Of a DNA stretch of 64,000 nt, positions 30,471 through 39,841 are shown one piece after another. Both the position numbers and the translations under genes were made by a program. This stretch comes from Aquimarina longa SW024 (lineage in GTDB: Bacteria > Bacteroidota > Bacteroidia > Flavobacteriales > Flavobacteriaceae), in contig NZ_AVQK01000014.1 of assembly GCF_001401755.1 (NCBI RefSeq), positions 124,001 through 188,000 on the forward strand. The letters run 5' to 3'. The first letter of the stretch is position 1. Every line of letters begins with the position of its first letter. The notes below the pieces were generated by a model, which worked only from the letters and a program-made list of their open reading frames with translations, was not told where the DNA came from and did not search any database.

Positions 30471-31856
30471 ATGAATAATGTAATATCAAGAGTAGTTGCA
30501 AATGACTTATGTATTGGATGTGGGATGTGTGCTGCTGTTTGTCCTTCTCATAATTTAGGAATTAGATTAAACCAGCAAGGTACTTATGAGCCTTTTTTAG
30601 AAAAAGATCAATGTGATGATAAAGGAAATTGTCTAAAGGTGTGTCCTTTTAATCCATTTCCAGAAAAAAAAGTAGCCACAGAAGATGCTATACTGTCTAC
30701 AATAACAAAAGAAAATGATTCGCCTAATTATTCTAAGTCTTTTGGGGGGTATAATTCTTTATATGTAGGATATGCAAAAGAGTATAGAAGAGAGGCTTCT
30801 TCTGGGGGAATTGCTACTTGGTTGCTTAAACAATTACTGAAACATAAAATAGTGGATAAAATTATTGCTACTATAGAAAATGATAAGGACGATTCAGTAT
30901 TTTATAAATACACAATAATTGATACTATAGAGGATATTAACCTTACTTCAAAAACAAAATATTATCCAATGCATATTGGTGATATAGCAAGATTAATCAA
31001 GGGAACAAACGAGTCATATGCTATAATAGGGTTGCCGTGCACTATAAAAGCTATTCGATTGGCACAAGTATCAGAACCAGAAAACTGGAAGACAATAAAG
31101 TTTTGTATCAGTATTTTCTGCGGTGGGTTAAAGAGTACATTTTTTACGGAATACTTAGCTTCTAAGATTGATGTTAGGTATGATGAGATTATAAAGCCTG
31201 AGTATAGGGTGAAAAATATAAATTCTACTGCAGGAGATTATTCATTCTCGTGTAGTAAAAAAGGGGATGATAATACTCCTTTATTATTGCCTATGAAAAA
31301 AGTAGGGGATATGTGGGGTACAGGATATTTTAAACCTAATCCATGTGATTTTTGTGAAGATCTTTCTGGAGAATTAGCAGATATCTCTTTAGGAGATGCA
31401 TGGATTCCTCCTTATAATAAAGATGGAGCAGGGCATAGCCTTATTATCACCAGAACTCAATTTGCAGAACAGTTAATAAGCACTGGTATGAGTGCTCAGC
31501 AATTGATATGTGATGGTATTCATCAAAAACAAGCATCTCTTTCGCAAGAGGGGAATTATAATCATAGAAGAGTAGGGTTGTCTTATAGATTAAAATGGGC
31601 AAAAAAAAGGGGAGATATTATTCCTCCTAAGAGAACTAGAAGAATATGGATTGAGAATCCCTTAAAATCAAAAATCTTTAAACTTAGACAGAAACTTCAA
31701 AAAGAGAGTACCATTTTTTGGATTGAAGAGAGAATTGAAAAAGGGAAAAACTTTGAAGAAAAAATATCAAAAACCAAAGCAGAGTTAGCGTATTATACTA
31801 AAATAGAGCATTTGTTTAGAAAAAAATATTGGATAAGAAAATTAATCAGAAAATGA
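30471..31856 (+). CDS. F420H2 dehydrogenase/hydrogenase beta-subunit family protein with two 4Fe-4S clusters
   Basis: A 461-residue protein: ferredoxin domain with CIGCGMCAAVCP and a second set C-5-C-3-CP (QCDDKGNCLKVCPF), then the FrhB-type domain (YRREASSGGIATWLL; ISIFCGGLKSTFFTEY). This family recurs in polysaccharide loci next to pyruvyl transferases, as here, with a stop/start overlap. Its reaction in glycan synthesis is not known to me; a redox role is inferred. Confidence 0.8.
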   Translation: MNNVISRVVANDLCIGCGMCAAVCPSHNLGIRLNQQGTYEPFLEKDQCDDKGNCLKVCPFNPFPEKKVATEDAILSTITKENDSPNYSKSFGGYNSLYVGYAKEYRREASSGGIATWLLKQLLKHKIVDKIIATIENDKDDSVFYKYTIIDTIEDINLTSKTKYYPMHIGDIARLIKGTNESYAIIGLPCTIKAIRLAQVSEPENWKTIKFCISIFCGGLKSTFFTEYLASKIDVRYDEIIKPEYRVKNINSTAGDYSFSCSKKGDDNTPLLLPMKKVGDMWGTGYFKPNPCDFCEDLSGELADISLGDAWIPPYNKDGAGHSLIITRTQFAEQLISTGMSAQQLICDGIHQKQASLSQEGNYNHRRVGLSYRLKWAKKRGDIIPPKRTRRIWIENPLKSKIFKLRQKLQKESTIFWIEERIEKGKNFEEKISKTKAELAYYTKIEHLFRKKYWIRKLIRK

Positions 31857-33034
31857 AAAGAATCTTATTATATGGCATATTAGGAGTCTACAATTATGGA
31901 TGCGAAGCAATTGTAAGAGGGACAGTAGATAACTTAAAGAAAGCTTTCCCTAAAGCCTCAATAACATATGCATCTATTAATGTAGAAGAAGATAAAAAAC
32001 GGTTAAAAGGCTGTGATGTAGAAATTATAGAAAGACCTGTAAAAGGAGCTATAAAAAGAAGAATAATCAGAAAATTAGTATCATACATAGGTATTGATTA
32101 TAAGGTGTATTATGATTCTTTTAAAATCATTGATGATTATGATATTATTGTATCTATTGGTGGAGATATGTATACCCTAAGTGCTAAGGGAGTGTATCCA
32201 TATTCTTTAATGAAACTAGGAGACATTGCAATAAAGAAAGGTAAAAAATATATCATATGGGGAGCCTCAATAGGTCCTTTTGATAGCTATCCTAAAATTT
32301 TAAAAAAGATTCAAAAACATCTTAGAAATGTATCATTAATCATTAGTAGAGAGCATGAAACCATTAATTATTTAAAAAGTATAGGTATTCATGAAAATGT
32401 TATTTTTTTACCAGATCCTGCTTTTTATGTAGCTACAGCAAATGAAAAATTGATAACAGAAACTCGAACAAAAAAGAATACGATAGGAATAAACTTAAGT
32501 CCATTATCGACGTTTTATTTTACAGATGATCTCCAAAAGATGATTGCTCAGCAAGTGGATACTATTCTAAAAATAATAAGAACGTTTAATTGTGATATCG
32601 TTTTATTACCTCATGTAATATCAGAAGATATTAATGATGATGATTATCGGTATCTTTTAAAAATAAAAGATATGGTATCAAGAATATATCCTCAAAATAT
32701 AAGAATTGTAGAAGATGACCCTGGTTTTATAGGAATTAAGGAAGAATTAAAAAAGTGTGATATTGTTATAGCTGCCAGAATGCATTGTGCTGTAAATGCC
32801 GTAGCCACAAAAATCCCTGCAATATTCTTATCATATAGTAGAAAATCTTTTGGAATGGCTAATCTGATATATAAAAACAATGATTATGTCGTCGGATTAG
32901 AAACATTTAGTGATGCAAATAGTATTATTGATAAAATTAAAGAAATCTCTAAATTAGAAATCTCAAATTTTCAATCTAATGTTGATCAGTTAAAAAAGAT
33001 AGAGCAGATAGATAAGGTCAAAGAATATATATAA
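31853..33034 (+). CDS. Polysaccharide pyruvyl transferase family protein
   Basis: A 393-residue protein taken from the ATG at 31853, which overlaps the upstream stop (ATGA); an ATG-like start 24 bp earlier is less likely. Motifs: GVYNYGCEAIVRGTV, SIGGDMYTLS, GASIGPFD and AARMHCAVNA, all typical of CsaB/WcaK. It adds ketal pyruvate to surface glycan sugars. Coupled to the preceding ferredoxin-domain gene. Confidence 0.85.
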   Translation: MKRILLYGILGVYNYGCEAIVRGTVDNLKKAFPKASITYASINVEEDKKRLKGCDVEIIERPVKGAIKRRIIRKLVSYIGIDYKVYYDSFKIIDDYDIIVSIGGDMYTLSAKGVYPYSLMKLGDIAIKKGKKYIIWGASIGPFDSYPKILKKIQKHLRNVSLIISREHETINYLKSIGIHENVIFLPDPAFYVATANEKLITETRTKKNTIGINLSPLSTFYFTDDLQKMIAQQVDTILKIIRTFNCDIVLLPHVISEDINDDDYRYLLKIKDMVSRIYPQNIRIVEDDPGFIGIKEELKKCDIVIAARMHCAVNAVATKIPAIFLSYSRKSFGMANLIYKNNDYVVGLETFSDANSIIDKIKEISKLEISNFQSNVDQLKKIEQIDKVKEYI

Positions 33035-33077
33035 AAATTCAGTATAGAACTATGATAATTAACTATATAAACCCTAT

Positions 33078-34553
33078 TTGAAAACAGTTGTACAAAAAAT
33101 AAAGAACTTTCAGTTTTCTAATGATCTAAAAGAGTTAATACGCAATTCATTTTGGTCGTTATTAGGCGGAATTATTTCTAAAGTAACTTTATTTATAGCA
33201 TGGGTAATGGTTGCTAAAATATTGGGTAAAGAGGGTAATGGGCAAGTGGGTATTGTAAAATCTACCATCAATATGTTTGTACTATTTGTAGGCTCAGGTA
33301 TAGGATTAACCGTAACTAAATATATACCGCAATTATTATCAGAGAATCTTCATCGGATTAATAAAATTATAAGCCTTTCATTTGTTGTATCTATTATTGT
33401 AGGATTGTTTCTTAGTAGCGTACTTTTTTTTGGAGCTGAATTTTTATCGACTACTATATTAAACTCTCCAAGTTTAGTAATTACATTAAAAATCAGCGCT
33501 TTCTTATTATTTTTAAATGCTATAAATGGAGTTCTTTCAGGAAGTCTACAGGGATTTAAAGGTTTTAAAGATTTAATGATTATTAATAGCATTTATGGGG
33601 TAGTACTTTTTGGGTTACTCTATTATGGAGCATTATTGTATGGTATAGAGGGGACTTTTTTAGGATTTGTTCTAGGAACATTTTTTCAGGTGATCTTAAG
33701 CTTTTATTTTTTGAGAAAGCATATGCATAAGAATACAATCAAATTTACATTTGCTTTTAAAGAAGAGTATAGGGTTTTAAAAAAATTTACATTACCAGCA
33801 ATCTTAACTGGATTAATGGTTATTCCGTTTAAATGGTTAGTAGATACAATTATGGTCAACTCAGATAATGGCTATGCATATTTAGGTTTATATGCAGCTA
33901 TTGTACTATTTCAGACCTTATTATTGATGATTACCAATACTATAAATGCTCCTTTGATAACTATAATGACAAAAAAAAATAGTTCGGGTAGTATTGATAG
34001 AATAAATGTTGTACTCCCATGGGCTATAGGGATATTGGTATCATTACCTATTTTGTTTTTCTCATACTTTTTTGGTAGTATTTTTGGAAAAGAATATGTG
34101 TTAGATGATAACTATAGGGTAACTCTTTTTTTAGTAGTATTTACTACAGTGGTGATGTTGTATAAACAGGGACTTGCCAGAATTATGATTGTAAACAATC
34201 TAATGTGGTTTAGTTTTTTAAGTAATATGATATGGGGAGTTGCCTTACTTGTTAGTTTTTATTGTTTTTCTGATAAAACTCCTAAAAGTCTAGCTATAAG
34301 TTATCTGATAGCATATAGTATTAATACGATTATTGTTTTTCCTATTTATATCAAAAGAAAAATTATTCCGATACATTTAATAAAATCTACAGATTCATTC
34401 ATTATCTGGATCCTTTTTATAACAATAGTAGTAAGTGTTTATTATTATCCGGATATGAGTATTGGTCTAAGGTTAATTAGTATGATTGGTAGTATGCTCG
34501 TATTTTCATTCTTTTTTTACCGTTTAATTATGATTAAAAAGAAGACTGTCTGA
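33078..34553 (+). CDS. Oligosaccharide flippase (Wzx/MATE-type)
   Basis: A 491-residue polytopic protein with ~14 predicted membrane spans, start SFWSLLGGIISKVTLFIAWV and the usual EGNGQVGIVKSTINMF loop. The frame opens at a TTG at 33078, in a good position after the pyruvyl transferase stop; no ATG is closer. It exports lipid-linked oligosaccharide across the inner membrane. Confidence 0.85.
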   Translation: MKTVVQKIKNFQFSNDLKELIRNSFWSLLGGIISKVTLFIAWVMVAKILGKEGNGQVGIVKSTINMFVLFVGSGIGLTVTKYIPQLLSENLHRINKIISLSFVVSIIVGLFLSSVLFFGAEFLSTTILNSPSLVITLKISAFLLFLNAINGVLSGSLQGFKGFKDLMIINSIYGVVLFGLLYYGALLYGIEGTFLGFVLGTFFQVILSFYFLRKHMHKNTIKFTFAFKEEYRVLKKFTLPAILTGLMVIPFKWLVDTIMVNSDNGYAYLGLYAAIVLFQTLLLMITNTINAPLITIMTKKNSSGSIDRINVVLPWAIGILVSLPILFFSYFFGSIFGKEYVLDDNYRVTLFLVVFTTVVMLYKQGLARIMIVNNLMWFSFLSNMIWGVALLVSFYCFSDKTPKSLAISYLIAYSINTIIVFPIYIKRKIIPIHLIKSTDSFIIWILFITIVVSVYYYPDMSIGLRLISMIGSMLVFSFFFYRLIMIKKKTV

Positions 34554-34579
34554 CCAAACTATAAGCAAGTATTAAAGAA

Positions 34580-35590
34580 ATGAATGTTATATTTTATATC
34601 TCTAGATCAAGTCCTGTAAGCGATGCTACAAAAGTGTATTTAAAAACGCTTCATATGGCATTATCGGAAGAAGCAGAGATCGTAATTACTTCTTCTCTTG
34701 GAGATTTAGTAAAAGATACTTTAGTAGTAACGTATACTGCCAGAAGTTTTTTAGAGGTTAAACTTTATAAACCAGGATTAACTGTTTTTAATTGGTATCA
34801 GGGGATTAGCCCAGAAGAATCTCTAAGTCTAGGAGGAAAGAAAAGAGGATATATAAAACATTCTTTTTTAGAAAAAATAGCTTTGATGTTCTCTGCATTT
34901 AATTTTTTTGTCTCAGAAGCAATGAGATCGCATTATAAAAAGAAGTACTATTATAAAAAAAGTAATTATAGTATAATGCCATGTTTTAATAGCAATCTAC
35001 TTCCTGAGATTATTAAAAAGAATTATAAAGAACCTTCTTTTGTCTATATTGGTTCGATGTCTAGTTGGCAATGCATTGATGAAACATTAAGTGTGTTTAA
35101 AAATATTAGCTCACGGATACCTAATGCAACATTAACATTATTAACTGCTCAGAAAGATATTGCGTATAATAAGCTAAAAATACTGGATATTGATGATGTC
35201 GTACGTGTAAAATATGTGCCGTTACAGGATATTGCTAAAGAGTTGTTAGCTTATAAGTATGGGTTTCTATTACGAGAAAACCTTAAACTGAATAATGTGT
35301 CAACACCTACCAAGATGAGTACGTATATGGGGAGTGGTGTTATTCCTATTTTTTCGGATACGATAGATGATTTTAGACATAGATTTTCTAGTTTAGAATA
35401 TACAATAATGATAACCTCTTCTTCTATTAATGATATTGTAGATCAGATCATAGATTTCGAAAAAAATGTGATCATAGATATAGAACAGATTTATAAAGAA
35501 TACGAATCTGTATTTGATACTTATTATAATAGAGAAAAGTATATCACTGCTATTAGAGAAAAAATACCATACATTCTCGGTAATAGGTAG
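34580..35590 (+). CDS. Glycosyltransferase (GT4-like)
   Basis: A 336-residue protein with a C-terminal GT-B pattern (SFVYIGSMSSWQCIDETLSV; LRENLKLNNVSTPTKMSTYM; GVIPIFSD). The acceptor is unknown. Last gene of the glycan cluster; the next gene is convergent. Confidence 0.75.
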   Translation: MNVIFYISRSSPVSDATKVYLKTLHMALSEEAEIVITSSLGDLVKDTLVVTYTARSFLEVKLYKPGLTVFNWYQGISPEESLSLGGKKRGYIKHSFLEKIALMFSAFNFFVSEAMRSHYKKKYYYKKSNYSIMPCFNSNLLPEIIKKNYKEPSFVYIGSMSSWQCIDETLSVFKNISSRIPNATLTLLTAQKDIAYNKLKILDIDDVVRVKYVPLQDIAKELLAYKYGFLLRENLKLNNVSTPTKMSTYMGSGVIPIFSDTIDDFRHRFSSLEYTIMITSSSINDIVDQIIDFEKNVIIDIEQIYKEYESVFDTYYNREKYITAIREKIPYILGNR

Positions 35591-35688
35591 TGTATATTCT
35601 GCTTGCATGATGATCTGCTAATTGCAGCTATACCGGAATCCTATCCTAATTCCCAATAGAGTGGAGGGATATGCTATAGGTTAATCGA

Positions 35689-36339
35689 CTAACTTTTTCT
35701 TTTTCTTCCGATGGCTTCTAAGAGTTGAGGGCTATCCTTTAGTGCTATCACTGCAATGTTATAAAAGTCTCTCATCCAATCTTCCATTTTGGCAAAGATT
35801 ATATTCTTTTGTTTAGTAGCATCTTGTGATTCGCCTACTTTTTGAATATATACTGCACGTGCTTTTTCTACCTTTTCTATCTGCAGTTTACTAGCATGGA
35901 TATCTTCTGCAGTTATTTTTAATGGTTTTAATTTTTGTAATATGTCTTTATCTATATTGGTATAAAACCTACGTATCATTTCTATCCAGTTTATATATGC
36001 ATTGGGAACTACGGTATCTATTCCTAATTTTTGTAGTATTTCAGGGTTTTTGCGCAATATAGCTTTTGATTTTTTTCGATGTTCTTTAAACTGTTTGTCT
36101 AAGTGTTTTTTTTCTTGTTTAAAAAGTGTTGATGCTGCTACCGTTTTTTCGTTTTCTTTTTTATTAAAATCATATCCATTACGAGTTTGTATGAGTAATT
36201 CTTTTCCTTCTGCAATTTTAATAGCATCATAACTAAGGTCTGCCATCTTTATAGCGATTTCTGATTGTTCTTTAACATTTTCTAATGCGATACGATATTG
36301 TTCTAGTAGTTTTGGTTGTGATTTTTTTGAAATTATCAT
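35689..36339 (-). CDS. Hypothetical helical protein
   Basis: A 216-residue, Lys/Glu-rich, all-helical protein with long predicted helices (residues 10-45, 75-105 and 140-180) and no signal peptide. I know no domain for it, but the composition is like small helical cytoplasmic proteins found repeatedly in Aquimarina-type genomes. It marks the left border of the accessory region. Confidence 0.6.
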   Translation of the reverse strand: MIISKKSQPKLLEQYRIALENVKEQSEIAIKMADLSYDAIKIAEGKELLIQTRNGYDFNKKENEKTVAASTLFKQEKKHLDKQFKEHRKKSKAILRKNPEILQKLGIDTVVPNAYINWIEMIRRFYTNIDKDILQKLKPLKITAEDIHASKLQIEKVEKARAVYIQKVGESQDATKQKNIIFAKMEDWMRDFYNIAVIALKDSPQLLEAIGRKRKS

Positions 36340-36447
36340 ACTTATATTTTAACTTTTATACTGTTTATAGGTAGTTGTTTTTATTGATTGTCTTTATAAT
36401 CCATAAATTTTAGCAAGCACTACTGTTCTAATCTACTAATTATATAT

Positions 36448-36651
36448 CCCGTTAGAGTAATCATGTTTTCCGAAATAACAATCATGAGTTCCGACAAAGT
36501 AATCATGCTTTCCGATAAAGTAATTATGAGTTCCGACAGAGTAATTATGCTTTCCGATAAAGCAATCATGAGTTCCGACAGAGTAATTATGAGTTCCGAA
36601 ATAACAATCATGCTTTCCGATAGAGTAATTATGCTTTCCGAAATAGCGATT
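36448..36651. repeat. 21-bp tandem repeat array (~9.5 copies)
   Basis: Nine full units start at ATG at 36463, 36484, 36505, 36526, 36547, 36568, 36589, 36610 and 36631, preceded by a partial unit. Two unit types alternate irregularly (ATGCTTTCCGATAAAGTAAT and ATGAGTTCCGACAGAGTAAT). Because 21 is a multiple of 3, the array is open in several frames, and the + frame would give heptads such as IMSSDKV. I see no promoter or start that would support translation, so I call it a repeat only. Confidence 0.9.
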
Positions 36652-36844
36652 ATATATATTACTATCTTTAATTAAGAGCAAGTATACAGCATATGAGTTT
36701 CATTTTTCGAAACTGAGAAAAAAATATTTTTATCTTAGGATAGTTATCAAAATAAACTGTAAATACTTATTCTATCTTGAAACTATTATAAATAGGAGTC
36801 ATATTTTTAAGTTTTCTGATTTTACACGAGGTAGGTGTATATTA

Positions 36845-36875
36845 TTTGTAATCAATTAGAAATAGCCTAGATTTG
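36845..36875 (+). promoter_or_regulatory. Consensus promoter reading into the cassette array (Pc-like)
   Basis: TTTG at 36845-36848, exactly 19 bp spacer, TAGATTTG at 36868-36875: an excellent Bacteroidota promoter. Transcription would start near 36882 and enter the first cassette, whose recombination point is at 36919. In integrons the equivalent Pc promoter drives promoterless cassettes. Confidence 0.65.
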
Positions 36876-36891
36876 TAATAAATACATGGAA

Positions 36892-36927
36892 TGTAATAGC
36901 AATTGCTATTACAACATTGTTAGCCAC
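36892..36927. repeat. Palindrome and left junction of the cassette array (attI-like candidate)
   Basis: A perfect 22-bp palindrome (36892-36913, half TGTAATAGCAA) abuts ACATTGTTAGCCAC (36914-36927), whose exact inverted copy is at the end of the first cassette (38038-38051). The putative crossover is G36919^TT. No integrase gene neighbours it in the window, so calling it an attI is speculative; it could also be a truncated attC. Confidence 0.5.
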
Positions 36928-36939
36928 AAGCAGAGCAAA

Positions 36940-38064
36940 ATGCGGATAACTTTAATCATATTAATTGGAATACACGGGATTATCCATTTATTTGGTTTTT
37001 TTAAAGCATTTGGTATATCTGAATTTCAAGCGATTTCACAACCGGTTTTAAAAACTTACGGAATATTTTGGTTACTAGCATTTGTTCTATTTGCTATAAC
37101 AATTGTTCTAGTTCTTATACATTCCGATTATTGGTGGTTAAGTGGGATTTTGGCAGTTATTATTTCGCAAATACTAATTTTTAATTATTGGTCAGAAGCA
37201 AAATTTGGGACAATAGCTAACCTAGTAGTTCTAATAGCAGCAATTATTGGGTATTCAAGATTCAAATTTGAAGATAAAATCAAAAGAGAAAGAACCGTGT
37301 TATTCGAAAATTCGCAGCTCAAAAGCCAAGAAATTGTTACTAAAGAAGCTATAAAAGATTTACCTCTAATAGTTCAAAAATGGTTAATTAGCAGTGGAGT
37401 AATCGGCGAGAAAATGGTTTCAAATGTGTATTTAACTCAAGAATTACAGCTTAAACTCAAACCTGAACAAACAGACTGGTATAATAGTACAGCAGAACAA
37501 TATTTTACCATTTCCCCGCCTTCGTTCAGCTGGAACATTAAGACAGAAATGAATGCGATATTGAGTGTAGTAGGTAGAGATAAATTTGAAAACGGCAAAG
37601 GCGAAATGTTAATAAAGCTCCTTTCACTCATCCCAATTGCAAATGCAAGGAATAGCGAAAAAGTAAATCAAGCAACTTTACAGCGGTTTTTGGCAGAAAT
37701 TGTTTGGTTCCCTTCAGCTTCTCTTAACCAGTACATAAAATGGGAGTCTATAAACGACTATTCTGCCAAAGCGACAATGGAATATAAAGGAACTAAAGGT
37801 TCGGGTGAATTTTATTTTGATGAAAATGGAAATTTTAAAAAAGTTGCGGCAATGCGTTACAAAGATGCAACTGATGCAGAGCCTACCAAATGGACTGTTA
37901 TCGCAACCAAAATTGAAGATAGAAATGGAATAAAAATACCTACAGAATGTGAAGCAAATTGGTATTTGGAAGATGGCAAATGGAATTGGTTGAAATTAAA
38001 AATAAGAGATATTAAATATAATGCGAAAATAATGCCAGTGGCTAACAATGTATATAAAAAATAG
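36940..38064 (+). CDS. Cassette 1: membrane protein with DUF6544-like domain
   Basis: A 374-residue protein taken from the ATG at 36940, 15 bp after the crossover box; an upstream ATG at 36886 lies before the junction and is rejected. Four hydrophobic segments (residues 3-20, 38-60, 65-85 and 88-105) are followed by a ~250-residue soluble domain (LPLIVQKWLISSGVIGEKM...; AKATMEYKGTKGSGEFYFDE) that looks like DUF6544 (formerly DUF6920). The last codons run through the R'' arm of the attC-like site (GTGGCTAAC encodes part of VAN). Function unknown. Confidence 0.7.
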   Translation: MRITLIILIGIHGIIHLFGFFKAFGISEFQAISQPVLKTYGIFWLLAFVLFAITIVLVLIHSDYWWLSGILAVIISQILIFNYWSEAKFGTIANLVVLIAAIIGYSRFKFEDKIKRERTVLFENSQLKSQEIVTKEAIKDLPLIVQKWLISSGVIGEKMVSNVYLTQELQLKLKPEQTDWYNSTAEQYFTISPPSFSWNIKTEMNAILSVVGRDKFENGKGEMLIKLLSLIPIANARNSEKVNQATLQRFLAEIVWFPSASLNQYIKWESINDYSAKATMEYKGTKGSGEFYFDENGNFKKVAAMRYKDATDAEPTKWTVIATKIEDRNGIKIPTECEANWYLEDGKWNWLKLKIRDIKYNAKIMPVANNVYKK

Positions 38065-38173
38065 GCGAAACAGCAATAAAATAAAGAACTTGGCTTGTAT
38101 CAAACTTTGTGTTTAACTGAAAGCTCAGTACTTCAAAATCGCCTACTTTTCATATACGTAACCGTTGTAGCTA
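38038..38173 (+). repeat. attC-like site 1
   Basis: R'' GTGGCTAAC (38038-38046) pairs with the start of its own cassette GTTAGCCAC (36919-36927). Inner arms TAGGCGA and TCGCCTA at both ends of a ~70-bp core, then ATACGTAACC before R' GTTGTAGC (38164). Confidence 0.75.
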
Positions 38174-38178
38174 ATTTG

Positions 38179-39027
38179 ATGAACGAAACAACATATCACC
38201 TTAACCAAGGAATTGAAACGATTTTAGATATTCATTTATATCTTATAATCGGGTTAATAATTTCTACAATATTTTCGTTTTCTATATTAAAAGGAACAAA
38301 TAACAGATTAGGGAAATCGATTATTCTAAACTCTTTCTTTTATATATCAATATTAATTTTCTATCAATTATCAATTGAAAAAAATCTTCATATAGCTATT
38401 TTTAGTGCCGAAAAAAAAGAAGAACCTTGGCTGGTAATATCTTTTATAATCACATTTATAATCATTACATATTTTCAAGTTTTGATATTTAGAAAATGGT
38501 TTGAAAAAAAAATAAAAAGCCAATTATTTATCTCAAATTTTATTTTCCTAACAACTATTTTGATTGTTTTCTATCCAAAAAATTATACAAATGAGAATAT
38601 TATTGATTACGACAGAATTTTATTTCTACCAGACAAAAATGAATTTGAATTACTAAATAATACTATTATAAGAATTGACACAGCTTGTACTTCGAAAGAT
38701 AATTACATTAACGGAAAAGTAAATAATTCTTATAATTTTAGAGTACCGATAATTAGTAATAAGAATGAAAGAATGAAGTTTGGGTTCCAACTTCTAAATA
38801 AATCAAATCAATTTGGAACATCAGAAAATGGGAGTGATTGTAAAGTATTACCATTAAAAAAGTTGAATGACAAAATTATTGTTTTAATTAAACAAAAGAA
38901 TCCAAATAAAAATATAGGTTGGAAAAAACCAATTATAACAGATACAATAACATACAGAAAAATAAAAGAGGAAAAACGAAAAACTGGTTATTATGGAGAT
39001 GCAGATTGTGATTGTATTGAACATTAA
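38179..39027 (+). CDS. Cassette 2: four-span membrane protein of unknown function
   Basis: A 282-residue protein from the ATG at 38179, 8 bp after the R' box. The longer frame from 38095 would start inside the attC-like site and is rejected. Four membrane spans in residues 15-145 are followed by a soluble C-terminal domain of ~135 residues ending with the cysteine-rich DADCDCIEH. No family recognized. Confidence 0.65.
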   Translation: MNETTYHLNQGIETILDIHLYLIIGLIISTIFSFSILKGTNNRLGKSIILNSFFYISILIFYQLSIEKNLHIAIFSAEKKEEPWLVISFIITFIIITYFQVLIFRKWFEKKIKSQLFISNFIFLTTILIVFYPKNYTNENIIDYDRILFLPDKNEFELLNNTIIRIDTACTSKDNYINGKVNNSYNFRVPIISNKNERMKFGFQLLNKSNQFGTSENGSDCKVLPLKKLNDKIIVLIKQKNPNKNIGWKKPIITDTITYRKIKEEKRKTGYYGDADCDCIEH

Positions 39028-39032
39028 AAAAC

Positions 39033-39170
39033 TAGCTACAACACCGTGTATAATTAATTGCTGGTTATAGCCTACTTACGAAAGTCCTCGCGGACTTTCT
39101 ATCTGTGATTTATTTGCTAACTTTAGTGCTTAAATCACGCAACTAACCATACACAAACACGTTGTGCATA
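39033..39170 (+). repeat. attC-like site 2
   Basis: R'' TAGCTACAAC matches its own cassette start GTTGTAGCTA (38164-38173) perfectly. Core contains the stem GAAAGTCC-tcgc-GGACTTTC and TTAGTGCTTAA. R' is GTTGTGCATA (39161-39170). Same core subtype as site 5. Confidence 0.8.
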
Positions 39171-39181
39171 ATTGAAGAAAA

Positions 39182-39835
39182 ATGTTGTTTCAAAAGAAAA
39201 TTAAGCCTAAAAAAATAAAAGATAAGAATACTAGAGAATTACGTTCTTCTGGAATTGAAGTAATTGAACACCTACCCTATTTGGATAGTCCTGAATTTAG
39301 AGAACCAAAAGAAATTGCTCGTAGAACAATGGTTCTCACAGCATTATTTCAGTTGCATCTTCAAGCACCAAGAGAAATAATAAAAAAATGGCTTAAAGAA
39401 AACGGACTTTTAACGAAACTAAACGCTGAGGAATTAGAGTATTTGGAAACAGAATATTCTGACTTGCCCGAACAAACTCAAACCGATATTTATTGGTTTG
39501 TAGAAGCTATTTGGGCTTTCGCTTGGGTAGGTGGATTTCATAATAATCTGACTTTGAATACTGGTGTGGAAGATTCACTTGCTTCTTTAATTCCAAACAT
39601 TGCGAAAAACGAACCAGCTGAAAAATTTATATCTGAATTCAAATTGAGAAATCAAGTGGATATCTTTAAAATGTTAGACAAGTTTTATCGTGCTCATTGG
39701 TTCGCTCGAAATAACAACTTAACTGGAAAACAATCGGACAAAGTTGATTTGGACATAATATTGGAAAGAAGAAAAGCATTAGAATATACAGTTTACAAAG
39801 AATTTGATTGGGATGAAATTTCACTTAACACCTAA
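39182..39835 (+). CDS. Cassette 3: DUF4272 family protein
   Basis: A 217-residue soluble protein with the DUF4272 signature (YLDSPEFREPKEIARRTMVL, then LTALFQLHLQAPREIIKKWL, and IYWFVEAIWAFAWVGG). The family has no known activity. It fills its cassette alone, starting 21 bp after the crossover and stopping 6 bp before R''. Confidence 0.85.
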   Translation: MLFQKKIKPKKIKDKNTRELRSSGIEVIEHLPYLDSPEFREPKEIARRTMVLTALFQLHLQAPREIIKKWLKENGLLTKLNAEELEYLETEYSDLPEQTQTDIYWFVEAIWAFAWVGGFHNNLTLNTGVEDSLASLIPNIAKNEPAEKFISEFKLRNQVDIFKMLDKFYRAHWFARNNNLTGKQSDKVDLDIILERRKALEYTVYKEFDWDEISLNT

Positions 39836-39841
39836 AACAAC

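Noticed and set aside
36448..36651. The 21-bp repeats as a CRISPR array
   Set aside because: The units are contiguous with no unique spacers, and no cas genes are present.
36463..36675. A repetitive peptide gene over the 21-bp array
   Set aside because: It is open only because the unit is a multiple of three; no promoter or start supports translation.
36886..36939. Upstream ATG for the first cassette gene
   Set aside because: It lies before the crossover point and inside the palindrome; ATG 36940 begins a proper membrane-protein N-terminus.
38095..38178. Extended N-terminus of the cassette 2 membrane protein
   Set aside because: The extension translates the attC-like site and starts in its core, not in a gene.
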